A stretch of 64,000 bases of DNA from Calycina herbarum (lineage: Eukaryota; Ascomycota; Leotiomycetes; Helotiales; Pezizellaceae), in contig LLEY01000128.1 in assembly GCA_001414485.1 (NCBI GenBank), positions 62,001 through 126,000 of the forward strand, given 5' to 3'. This document shows, one piece after another, positions 51,083 to 62,229 of the stretch. Under the pieces are notes generated by a model. It ran no database searches and had not been told where the DNA came from. It saw only the letters and a list, made by a program, of their open reading frames with translations. The stretch's first letter is position 1. Each line of letters begins with the position of its first letter. The position numbers and the translations under genes were made by a program.

Positions 51083-52626
51083 TGTTGGGGGAGGCCTCGA
51101 GGGGGTGGGATTGGAGTGCTAGAGTGAGAAGCTTGATTCGGAAGGCAGTTGAGTCGGTGTCGGTGTGGGAGGTAAGCTGCTGCTGGTGCCTTGGGAAGGA
51201 AGCAGGGAGGGAGGGAGGTTGGTTTGTTGAGGTTTTATATCCGAGAAGGAATCGGCGGGTTGCGATGCTGGATAGAGATATACCGGTTGGACTTTCTAGA
51301 GATAACGAAGGTAGACTACAGTGAATTTATTTCTCTAATCGGTAGATATGAGTATGTTGTGGGAAGGTCGGTGGCTCGATTTAATGGTTCGTGGAACGAT
51401 GGCGGGGTCAGACAAGGTTACAATGATGAAGAGGAAGGTCAGCAACAAAAGTACGGTACTTACCAGCTACACGAGAATTGCCCTTTAAGTGACCAAAATC
51501 TTATGCAGAAGAGAGGCGAGAATCTCTTTTATCCGGAGAATTTGAGCTGATAATCCTCCTTCATGCAAGGGAGGGATTCAATTCACTAGGAATGAAGCTC
51601 CAACAAGCTCGGTGAGGTTTACGCACCTTCAAGGAATCAGCCCCTCTTCACATGCAAAACCTCGACTTCGTATCTTCCCTTCTTCCGACTTTCAATTGGC
51701 TTTGTAGACATATTCGCGAACATCGTGTCCAATTGACTGGCTAGAGTCGCATTGAGGATATCTATTGGGGAACGTTACAGGACAACTGAAAGAGAAGCCG
51801 TCGGGGTTTTTGAGACGCCATAAGTTACGTCTTTCAAAGCCTTGCTGTTTTACACCTTAAATCTAAGGGTTCCATTTAGCCTAGCTCGCGGTGGACATTC
51901 AAACCTGAAAAGCGCCAGTAAATAAGTAAAGTACATTTACGAGTAATCTACTTGGGTTTAATACTCCTTTCTGAATCAAGTACCTTAGACAGTCGGAGTT
52001 GGACTGGCTTTACGCAGTTACGCAATCCGGGGTTGACCCGAACGCAGTTCCTCGTGACTGCGCTCGCACGTGATCTCGTCAACACGTGATTGCGTTCTCA
52101 CTTGGAAAGGCGTTCCTCTAAATGTTTTCATTTGAAAGCTACATCCCAGCAAATAACAGCTTATATAATATAATATCAACCAAAACTAATTCCCAGGTTC
52201 AAGCTTCCACCAAATCTAATCGCCAGTGGATCTTTATGCGTTCCCCGATGCACCCCGGCTTCAAGTTCTCACCTTTCCGTATTCAGCTCATTCTGCCATC
52301 TCACCGTCTTGATATCAGCCCCAATATCAAGTTCCGTCGCTCTGTCAACCACTGTGACGACTCGACCCAAGCAAGTCCACGAACAAGAACATGATCCAAG
52401 CTTCGCAAACTCGCAAAACAAAACAAAAGCCCAACTTCTCTTCACTTTTCTGTATTAACATTTTTCTCTCCCGGCGTCTTCTTCCTTCTCACGATACTCC
52501 ATCGAGGGTTTCGTAAAAAACCAACAACTCGCAAACCTCCAAATACCTGAACTGTACATATTGAATTGGACGAACCGAAACATCTTTAAATCAACAAACT
52601 AAAAAACAATACATACAAACCTCAAA
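51083..52626. other. divergent intergenic region GGPPS/cdc14
   Basis: 1.5 kb between two divergent starts. It contains a G/A-rich segment upstream of GGPPS (51060-51230), repeated TTACGCA(G/A) words at about 52010-52025 and two CACGTGAT sites (CACGTG E-boxes at about 52068 and 52083). Pyrimidine-rich DNA precedes the cdc14 start. No gene recognised. Confidence 0.5.
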
Positions 52627-53570
52627 ATGGAGACCTTACTCGCCCTAGCATTCGACAACATGTCCTCCTACGACCAAGGAAAAATCCGCAAGGGCCTCCG
52701 CCAAATCGAAGGCCTCCTCGCGCAAATCTGTCTCTCCTCCCCCTCCTCCGAAAAACGTCGTTCCGTAATCGACCCAGGAAAAGAACCACCTCCACCGCGA
52801 CCTCTGGAGCAACTGACCGAAGACCCCGCTTTCCTGCAATACTTCAAACTGCAAGAAGGGTTCCAATGGAACATCGCAGAGCGATTACTACACTGTTTAG
52901 AACGCTTGATGGGGAAGGGCGATGATGGGTCGTATGATATTTTGATCATACAAACGCTGGATTTGTTGCAGGGCGCGATGCTTTTGCATCCGCCGAGTAG
53001 GGCGCTTTTTGGGAGGGAGAAGGGTATGAATGTAAGTGACCGATATTATATTATTGTGTATTAAGGCAATTAGAATTACAAGTACTAATTAATTCCTTGC
53101 GCAAACAGCATTTGCTAGATCTCCTCGAACCCGATAATTGTCCCGCCATTCAAAGCGCTACAGTCATAACCCTCGTTTGCGCCCTCATCGAAACCCCCAA
53201 AAACACACGTACATTCGAAACCCTCGAGGGCTTATTCGCTGTAACCTCCGCCTTTCGATCGCGCGAGACAACTCGAGAAGTCAAACTCAAATGTGTCGAA
53301 TTCTTGTACTTCTACCTCATGCCCGAAACGCCTTCGATCCCAGCAGCCAATTCCACCGTTTCCGTACCGCAGATGTTACAGAGGAGTCCAAGTAAACTTG
53401 CCGGCGCGTTTAATAAAATCGATACGGGCAGGAAGAGAAGTGATAGTGGGAGTGATATTACGAAGACGACGGAGGAGAAGCAGTTTCTTCTGGGCAAGTT
53501 TTTGAGTTCGGTTGATGAGTTGGTTGCGGATTTGAGGGACAATACTGTTTTTGGGGGTGCGGTTTGTTGA
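52627..53570 (+). CDS. cdc14: Cdc14, septation initiation network protein
   Basis: Exons 52627-53031 and 53109-53570; 288 aa. It belongs to the fungal Cdc14 family named after fission yeast cdc14, the partner of the Sid1 kinase in the septation initiation network. It is unrelated to the Cdc14 phosphatase. The family's all-helical character is visible: METLLALAFDNMSSYDQGKI, GLRQIEGLLAQICL, FQWNIAERLLHCLERLM, then HLLDLLEPDNCPAIQSATV and EVKLKCVEFLYFYLMPE. The intron is 77 nt with GTAAGT and ACAG ends. A Ser-rich segment near 225-245 (QRSPSKL, RSDSGSD) could be phosphorylated (inference). The first ATG after a long A-rich leader is the start. Confidence 0.92.
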
Positions 53571-53851
53571 TGAGTTTGTGCGATGGGTTTGATTATTTTC
53601 CTTTGTATATTGGCATATGGCATGCGATTGGCGTTTTTTCATGTATGTAAAAGGGGGGCGTTGGTTACATCATAATGTTGTTTGGAAAATTTTCCTTTGG
53701 TTGTCTTGTTACCCGCGTCATCTTTGGGGGGTAGAAGGGCGTCGGATTTTGTGTAATATTTTCATGAAGAAACTTGAGTTTCCCTCACGGGAACGAGGGT
53801 CTTCGCATATTTCTTTATTTATCAACCAGTCAAAATATCCTTGAGAATTTC

Positions 53852-55392
53852 TCAAGGCAATTCAACCCGATGTTCCATTGTCTCCTGCAGTCGTTCCTGT
53901 CTCGGTGGTGGCTGCGTTCTCGTGGGATTGGTATTCACAAATTGACTCGGTGAATTAACATTACTCTGCTCCCTCGAATCGATCTCCACAGGCGTCACGA
54001 TATCCCCCGGACTCTGAGGAATCACAGCAACGCCCCTCTCATACCCCGGGCTTCCCTGTGCTGTTCTATAACCCGGACTTGTAGCCTGGGACGTATGATT
54101 CCCCTCTTCTGTGAAGGGCCCAGCAGTCGCAGCCGGTCCAAAGTAATCGGAAGGTTGGGATGCTTGTCTTCCGGGTGCCGGTCTATTTGAACCAGCTTTC
54201 GAACGGGTTTTCGAACCGGCGTTCGATCCATTTAGTATCGCTGACCCCGCGACTTGTGACCCCGCGACTTGTGATCCCGCGACTTGGGAGGTAGCAGTTT
54301 GCGAAGCGGTGGGTTGAGAAGCGGATTGCGATCGTTGTGCATTCCTCCTGTGTACCAAACAGAAATACAAAAAGATCCCAATGATAGCCAAAGCTCCAAG
54401 ACTCACTCCAACTCCAATCCCGGCTTTCGCGCCTGTTGACAACGCCTTACTCCCTCCCTGGTCGGCAGGAACAAGAGTAGCAAGTACACCACCAGGTCCC
54501 GTTCTGGTAAGGACATTCGTTCCCGTCGCGAGAGCGCAGTAGTTCGTGTTTGAGAGGACTGTACAAATTTGTCCATTGTCACAGCATCCCCCTCCTAATC
54601 CCGTCGCGCATGCATATTGGTTTGTCGTACATCCACTTGGTATCGCACTCACGATCGTCCTGGAAGTGGTACTAGGGACAGAAACACAATTCCCTGTTGA
54701 ACCGGCTGATACACAATTGCTATTGTAAGAGCAACAACCGCCGCCCAAGGAAGCGGCGCATTTGTAAGCTGTCGGAGAGGGGCAAGAGCGGTTGCAGCAC
54801 GCTGTTGAAGTGCTGGTGGTGCCGGATACTGTGATTACGGTTGGACAGACGTAGGCTGTTGTTGGGCAGGGGGAGTCGCAGTTGGAACCCAGGGCGCAGC
54901 AGGCGGGCTGGAAGTTTTTGTCTGTTATGCAGTATTGGATATTGGAGCAGCAGACGGAGGTTGCGTTTGCGCCTAGGTCGCCGCCTGGGGGTTGGATAGG
55001 TTAGTAGTTGCTTGTATACGTATGTAGAGAGCAGAGGGAATGCGCGAGTTTGAAATTGGGTTTATTCAATCCAGAAAGGTAAAAAAAAGAATACAAGGCA
55101 CGGATTCGAAATCGGGTCTCGAGTCTCCAGCCTTGCTGAAGAATCCAATGGTTTGCGCGCGATTGCGACCCGAAACATTGCGACCCGAAGATTTCCAAGA
55201 GAAGAACATGAGGAATATAAAAAAGCCCTTACAAGAATGAGAATTAGGTAAAGGACACTCCCCATCTCTCGCGACCAATTTTCCACCTTCGGGAGTTCCA
55301 GCAAGATAGTATCGCGGACTCAACATCTCCCCAAATTGCGCCTGAACCATTGAACTCATCCCCAGCACCACGGAAAACAATGCGATCCTCAT
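53852..55392 (-). CDS. secretory single-pass membrane protein, Cys-rich ectodomain
   Basis: Exons (minus): 55392-55233 and 54984-53852; 430 aa. Intron 249 nt, with CTACTAAC branch and CCCCAG acceptor; the junction makes a Cys codon (HSCGDLG). MRIALFSVVLGMSSMVQAQ is a signal peptide. The ectodomain (about 20-245) has repeated Cys modules of the type GGGCC....C and CC....C (SVCCSNIQYC, ACCNRSC, LGGGCCSYNSNCV, LGGGCCDNGQICT). One membrane helix follows near 265-288 (IGVGVSLGALAIIGIFLYF), then a basic stop-transfer HRR and a Ser/Gln/Pro-rich tail with three SQVAG repeats. The topology resembles fungal wall-sensor proteins, but no WSC domain is evident. An in-frame upstream ATG exists at 55443; the signal peptide favours 55392. 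Confidence 0.85.
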
Positions 55393-56789
55393 TTTTCTCC
55401 TTCTTGGGTGATCGTTTGGGAGTTTGCGATTCGCATGCGACACAGATTATTCGTCCTACGGACTTCGAATATGGATGCGCGAGGGGTTGTCGATGGCTAC
55501 ATTGACACTCGTTGGTTGGAGCTCTCGATTTGCGATTTGCGATTCGCGCGACACAGAAATGGCAGATAGGGACCTGGGAGGTTGCGCGTGAGGCGGGGCT
55601 TTCCTTTCGGAAAGAACAAAGGTAGGACGCTGGGACAGGTATATAAAGTAGATACAAAAGAAGAAGTAATAGACAAGAGCAGTAACGAACGAAAGAGGAA
55701 GGACGGGAGAGAAATCGCCTCCTCAAAATCGGAAAAGATTAGAAGAAGTATGAAGGAAAGCTTTTACGGATCCTCGGTCTCGTACAACACACCCTCACCT
55801 CAGCTTGCATATCCCATGGCTCAACACCAATTATACCCCTCCTGTGCCTCTGAAGACATACGGAGTATCCATTCATCAGCTTACTCTTCCATGCCCCACA
55901 TCTTCGGCCATCGCGAAGCCTTCCATCCACTTGGACTTGGTGGCACAAGACAAACATAATGGCAAAACTATTGGCGGAAAGTGCCAAAATTGCAGTTTTG
56001 TTCATTACGCTCGTTCTGGAAGATGTTTCTGCACTCTTTCTGCAAGGCTTGCTTCGTGGCTTGATGGAGGTTTCCCGATAAGCCGCCAGACCCTCAAATT
56101 TTCATGCAGAACTGGCATCTCTGCAGCGATTTACAACCCCTTCTGATCTTTGCTTCTTGGAGAAACGATGATCATTCGGTGAAGGAAGTGATGAGCGGCG
56201 GATCTTGCTTGATTGGGACTGTCAATCGTGAAGGATGCGCGACGGGATGGAGGGGTGGGATGTATTGATTTGATTTGAGGCACCCTTGTAGAGTGGGGAA
56301 GAGCGAAGAAGGAAAAAGGAACTTGTTTATTTATAAGCGGGGAAGGGAAGTATTGGGGATCGACCTTGTCGAATTATTGATGTTGGATTTGAAGATAAAT
56401 CATCGTCGTCGAAAAGAAAGTTAAAATAAGATCCTCGAAACCGCTAGGTCTCGCCAATGCGGATTCCCATATCCGCTCGACCACGTGACAGTACCCCTTT
56501 TGAAAGTGGAAAAATAAGTCTTCTAGAACGCTTACCGAAGAGCTTGAATATATGACAAGCTTTTGTGATCGGTAATCTATGTACCAGATACTCGGAATGC
56601 TACATAATAAATCAGATACCGTGTATGACACTGACATATGAGGCGGTGAAAAACGAGGCTGGATCACAGTCAGCCGCATCATTCACAGTGAATTCGGTAT
56701 GTAATCAACGGTATTTCTTCTCTTTAAATTTATCCCATACCAGCTAGGATAACTAGCTTCTCTCGGCCTTATACTGTTCATAAGTCTCA
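55393..56789. other. intergenic, no gene supported
   Basis: Upstream of the membrane-protein gene and downstream of the P450. Plus-strand frames at 55582-55959 (125 codons) and 55805-56146 (113 codons) overlap each other and have no motif or clear splice link. The repeated CG(A/C)TTTGCGATT words near 55410-55550 are a small local repeat. A very small or lineage-specific gene at 55750-56145 cannot be excluded. Confidence 0.4.
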
Positions 56790-58855
56790 TCATCTTCGTT
56801 TGGGAAAAGACTCCAATCCCCTCTTTACAAACCTAACCTTAACCTTCCCATTCATCCTCATAGCCAGCTCCGTCATCCTATTGTCCAAGCCCCTCATGGC
56901 CTTCCTCTTCGCTTCCTCCCAACTTTCTCCCCCTTCCTGTACTAACTCAATACTATGATCTCTCAAAAGTATAGAAATCAAAGTACAAAACTCCACTTGT
57001 GCGAACTTCCTCCCTAGACACCCTCTAAATCCACTAGCAAAAGCTATAAAAGCCCCTTTTGGCGGACATAAAATATTTGCATGAGCAGGCGATTCATTAT
57101 TACTTTCCGGAGGTGCGATGTAGGAAGATGGCATCAACCATCGTGATGGTGTGAATTCATGGGGATTTGGCCAGTACTTTGGATTCCTTTGGGTGGAGAC
57201 TATGTCGATTGAAACGCGGGTGTCTGTGGGGATGTGGATAGTTGTATCTTTGTAGAGGAGTGTTGTGTCTTCCACCGTGAATTTGGGGAGCATGACTACG
57301 GGGGGAAAGAGACGGAGGGTTTCTAGCTGAGGAGGGTATTAGTATTTCCAAATTAATCGCGACTTTGAGTGTGAAACTTACCATAACACCCATAATCCTC
57401 CTCATCTCCCCATAATCCTCATAAACCAACTCCTCACCCTCCCTCTTACCCCTCCAAATCCCATCAATCTCCCCCTGCACCTCCTCCTGAACTTCCGGAT
57501 AACAAGCCAAAAGAATCAAAGCCGTTTGCAAGGTAGTACCTGTTGTTTCATGACCAGCGAGTACGAAAACAAAGATATTTCCTATCATTTCTTCTTCGCT
57601 TAATGTGGCGCTTTTACTTCCTGTACTGCCGCGGACTATACTTCCTAGGAGATCTCCGGCATGTTCTTGGTCTTCGAGGCCGGATTCTACTTTGGATTTG
57701 TGCGACGCGATCAGTTGGTGCATGTAGGTTTGGAAATCTTCTGAGGCTTGTTGCATTGCTCGCATGGCTTTGAAGGGGCTGTGACGGAGGACTGTTGGGG
57801 AGAAAACTACTAGTTTTCTCACATTGTTCCTACGAAACGGAGGGTCAGAATTTCATGTTCTGGGGTATGTGAGAAAGTTTGGAGTGTGTAACTCCAGCTT
57901 GGACAAAACAGTGCTTTAAGGGGGGCCGGGGGCAAATAAGAATCAATACACACATGACAGAATCGAAACTCTTTTGGAAAGGCAGACCCTGAGTCTTCAT
58001 ATCAACACTTTTCTCCTCCCTCGAGTAATCGGTTTCCTCTGTAGGTGCCGCAACAGAATGAGTAGGCCAAAGAGCCTTGATATTCAATGCAGCACCCGAG
58101 ATAACATTCAAAGTAACAATCATCGTCCACTTAACCAAGTCCTCAATTACAGGTTCCCGACCTGGTTCGGATTTTCTTCCATCAGCATCTTGAGTAAAGG
58201 ATGCCAGCATTCCTTTTCCCTGGCGAAGTGTCTGCTCAAATACGAGACTATTAAAAAGTTAGTTTTTCTCTCGTCTCATTTCTCATTTCTCATCCCTCAA
58301 AATCCAAATCTGAGAATGAATGGAAAACAAAAATAAGGAAACAAACCTGCTATTCTTCTCATTAAACGGCGGTCCAGTAATCTTCCGATGCCTCTGCCAA
58401 TTCACCCCCTCAGTACTAACAACATTCAACCCATAAATATTCAACGCCGCATAATCATCAACCTTCTTCACAAAATCATTCCGTCGCGTAACAACCTGGA
58501 AATTCACCGCCGCATCCGAACTCCATAATTGCGCGCCTCCTGGTCCTACAGCCCACCATAAATCTCCTAATAATTTTGCCGGCCAGGCTTCTTCTTTCCA
58601 GAGCCAGGAGTTGTCACGGGCGATGTAGCGATACCAGAGACCTAGGTTGAAGGGGAGACGCTTGAAGAGGGGGAAGAGGAGGGGCGCGGTTAGCCAGACG
58701 GCCATGGCGTCGCGGTACGTGTAGATTGTTACGCTGGGGAGCGGGGAGTCTTTTCCGAATTGTTTCCATTTTTGGAGTGAGAGGGTGTAAGTGGCGATTT
58801 TTCGACCTAGGAAAAGGAGGACGAGACCCCACGCGAGAAGTGCGGGGTAATGCAT
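56790..58855 (-). CDS. cytochrome P450 monooxygenase
   Basis: Four exons (minus): 58855-58347, 58247-57954, 57829-57382 and 57326-56790; 595 aa, all junctions in frame. Haem-thiolate monooxygenase, ER-anchored by an N-terminal helix (ALLAWGLVLLFLG). I-helix AGHETTGTTLQ near residue 360; ExxR in LETLRLFPP immediately after intron 3; haem-binding FASGFRGCLGRKFA with the Cys ligand near 519; the PERF-like region reads FTPSRWL. WQRHRKITGPPFNEKN marks the C-helix. It is longer than the usual 500-530 aa because of extra sequence before the I-helix and after the WxxxR region. The substrate cannot be read from sequence. No secondary-metabolism backbone gene is adjacent; the neighbour is a GH115 gene on the same strand. 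Confidence 0.93.
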
Positions 58856-59323
58856 TTTGAGGGTGAGGTTTGAGACCTTGTGGGAAAAGAAGTCAATGAG
58901 ACGGAGAGCGAGGACTGTCTCTAGCCTTTTGAATTTGAATTGCGAAATTATTGATTGAATTGTGATGTTGGATTGCGGCGTGAAGTCGCATCGGAGATGA
59001 AAGAGGAAAGAGGTGCGCGCGCACAGAGTTTGGGTAACATCACATTTACCATTCACCAATTAAACTTTGTTCTATCCGCAATTTACTTTTCCGAGAAAGC
59101 TAAATCTGCAAGCAAGGACCAGGTAGTCCCAGGAATTTGGCACGGCATGGAAAATGGTGACGTGACACGTGATAAGCGAACCGAGTTCTGGGGACTTTTA
59201 CTGTTGGTGATTGTTGGAATTGATTCCATTCACCTCTCTCTTCTCACAAAACAAAAGCTCTTTAATAATTAGTTACAAATTTCTCCTGTGAATCCTCAAT
59301 CCTCAATTAAGATCGAATGCACG
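58856..59323. other. promoter region of the P450 gene
   Basis: 468 bp between the GH115 stop and the P450 start. The open frame extends upstream of 58855 without another supported ATG. CACGTG-like sequence (GTGACACGTGAT) lies at about 59160-59172. Nothing else recognised. Confidence 0.5.
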
Positions 59324-62229
59324 TCAAACTCCAACCCGTGGGCTTTCACTTGGCCCCAAATAACTCTTCCTCACACCTCCCAAATCAACAACAATCTTCT
59401 GAAAAACTACACCCGGCCCCCCAGCCCACAGATTCAAAACATGTTTCCCACCACTAACCTTATGTTTAGTAGTAAACTGACATCCAGCATTCTTAGTCGA
59501 TTCCGTCCAGGTACTCGGTAAAGTACCCAATTCCGTAACAGGAACATATTGCGCTTTAGTCGGAGTTTCGTCATCAATTGAAATATAGTAAGTAAGAGGA
59601 CGAGACGAATCAATATTGAGAGATGGCGCGAGATGGACGGTTATCGAGGCGGTAGTGTCGGTGAAGATGAAGATGTTGTAGCTGAGTTTTGGAGATGAGG
59701 GAGGAGTTTGGTCTGGAATTGTTACGGGGAAGAGTGTTACTCCTGAAAGAGTGCGGCCGTATCCAGGTATGATTCCGTAGGAAGCTGTGGATGAGGAGGT
59801 CGATGTGGTGAAGTGTTCGGGTTCTATGCTGATTGTCTTGTCGCTTTCGACGAAGCCTGAGTAGCCTGCTGTGATTTGGGAGTTGTCGATTGGGAGGGTT
59901 ATTGTTGCAGTTGTTGACCCGGCTGTGATCTTGACCTTTGATGAAGTTTTTCCTGCTGGTGCCGCTTCCCAATCGATCGACAGAAGGACGCGTTGATCAG
60001 CAGTATCGCCTGGTGCTTTGATATTTCCGGTTGATGGGGTGGCGATTACCCATTTGTCACTCTCTACTTTGTAGGATGCGGTGCTATTGCTCGTCGAATA
60101 AATCTCAATCCATCGAGCCTTTGGACCGTAACGGTTGAGCGAGGGTAGTTCCAGATTTGTGTTTCCACCTTCGATTGCTACACCAGGTGGCTTGCTCGTA
60201 CTAGAAGCTGTCCAATTGAGAGTTGGCATATTGTTTGATGCAGGTTGTTGCCAATTGGTATATCCGATATGAGTTTGATCCATCATGTGGTTCCATTTGC
60301 CATTGAGGAGTTGGTGGTATGTACTTGCCAAATCAGAATCCGCTGCATAAGCACTGACAGCAATGGTTCCTTGTGTCGCTGCACTTACTCTTCCTTGCCC
60401 GGCCCATAAATTGTTCTTCGCTGTTGCGATGTAAAGTTGGTGAAGAATATATCCTGCCTTGACAGGGTGCAAGACCATCTCAAAGAAAGAAGGTTGAGCA
60501 ACGGTACTCAGTTTGTCATAGATAGCTTGAGCATCGGAAGTGAGGTTTTTCCATTGATTGAGAACTGTATCTCCTTCGTCGTAATTTACGATGCTGTATA
60601 TGGACGCATCCAAGAGTTCGTATTTTCTTCGATTCGCGTACTGGCCATATCGATCCACAACCGAAGCGGTCGCTTCTGAAAATGCACTTCCCCATTCTCG
60701 CGTAGCCCACTTCGATAACCACGTTTGTGTGCTTTTTGCTTCCGTATATTGGGTCATATCATAGGCCATGTCCAAGAAATGGCTGATTGGAATTTCCTAA
60801 ATAGTTAGCAATGATCTCAAATGCTGGTTTTTCTTTTACTTACCAGAGGCTTCAGATCGCCAACATTGACAATCCATATCTCCCTAGCTTTGTACTCATA
60901 CGTCAAATGCATCTGTTCCCAGGTTTTTTCCAAAGAGATTGTGTTGATCCATTTGTAATTTCGCGGGCTTCCAACATAGTCGAAGTGATAGTACAAACCC
61001 GCACCAGCTTCACGACTCATCTCGCTGGGAATTGGCAATCGTTGCAGATTTCCATTATTGTCATCGGACCAAAGAAGTGTGATATCATCTGGAACCTTCA
61101 GCCCAGCTTGGTAGTATCCGCCAACTTCTTTGTAAAGACACCACATCTGTGGAACTGTGGATAAATTAGTATTGATGTTGCTCGAAAGTATCGACTGCTG
61201 TGATTTGATGACATCCGCAAGTGAGGTAGAATTGAGAGTCGGGGAAGCTTCATCCCCATTTCCCCTCATTCCCATCGTAAAGACTACCTCGTAGGGCTTC
61301 GCTCGCTTGGCACCATCCGTCAAGAAATTGATCACATTGTTCTTGTTGGTAGCCCAATCCCATGCTCCGCTCAAGTACTTGCTTTGCTCTTTCGTTGCTC
61401 GTGTGAGGGGTTCAGTATGGCTGGTTCCCATAACGATACCATACTCATCAGCCAACTGAGGATTTTTCGTATCATCGACATTGAACATGCTGTCCCACAT
61501 CGTGGGCCAAAGATAGTTTGCTCTCAACCGAAGCAGTAACTCAAAAACATTGACGTAAAAGTTCGAGTTGTAACCACTGTATTTCTGGTTGACCCAGTTC
61601 GTAAGAGCAGGTTGTTCGTCGTTGAGAAATATCCCTCGATACTTGACAGTTGGCGGTCCTTGACTTTTGATCGTATTGAGCGCATAAATGTTCGTTTGTG
61701 AGGAAGTAGCGACATCAGCAAACCAATACCAAGGAGAAACCCCAATCTGCTCAGAAATATCGTAAATTCCATATATGCTACCCCTTTTATCACTTCCAGC
61801 AATCACAAGAGCAGATGACAGTCCAGCCAAAGGATTTGCAACAATCTGGCTTTGGAATGACTCCCATTTTCCTCGAACCTTCGAAACATCGAGTTTTCCA
61901 GCCGAAATCAAGGAATCAATCAACTTGGACTTTCCAATTGTGCCGACGATAATGGCAGGTCCACTCGTGGGTGATGTGTCGGTAGTTGTGAGCTCGGTCG
62001 TCTTGACGGTTAAAGGTTTCCCAGTAACTCGGCCAAAATCAGCGGCAAGATCTGCTCCAGCTCGCTGGACACCTTTGAAATCGCCAGTTGACAAAATAAG
62101 AGTGGCAGTAGAAGTTCCACCTGCCAATTGCAAAGCACCACTCGTGAATGAAATTATTGGAACCTGACCCAGGGCAAGAACATGGGCCAAGCAATAAAGT
62201 ATAACCGAGAGAAAGGAGAGAATCGCCAT
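59324..62229 (-). CDS. GH115 xylan alpha-1,2-glucuronidase
   Basis: Exons (minus): 62229-60844 and 60796-59324; 952 aa, normal for GH115. These enzymes remove (4-O-methyl-)glucuronic acid from xylan, including internal positions. MAILSFLSVILYCLAHVLALGQ is a signal peptide, so it is secreted. Family blocks: GTIGKSKLIDSL, GSDKRGSIYGIYDISEQIGV, SPWYWFADV, YRGIFLNDEQPAL, LRANYLWPTMWDSMF, GIVMGTSHTEPL, TMGMRGNGDEA, LLWSDDNNGN, GLYYHFDYVGSPRNYKW. The second exon starts EIPISHFLDMAYD and ends with a beta-rich C-terminal domain. The 47-nt intron has a GCTAAC branch. The frame extends nine bases upstream, only through TTG; ATG at 62229 is the start. With the GH3 gene it suggests plant-wall breakdown capacity. 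Confidence 0.95.

Noticed and set aside
55582..56146. Divergent gene opposite the membrane-protein gene
   Set aside because: Two overlapping frames of 125 and 113 codons lack motifs and I found no convincing intron linking them.
49832..58855. Terpenoid gene cluster (GGPP synthase plus P450)
   Set aside because: They are 5.7 kb apart with cdc14 and a membrane protein between, no terpene cyclase or transporter is present, and strands differ from typical clusters. Housekeeping GGPPS is simpler.
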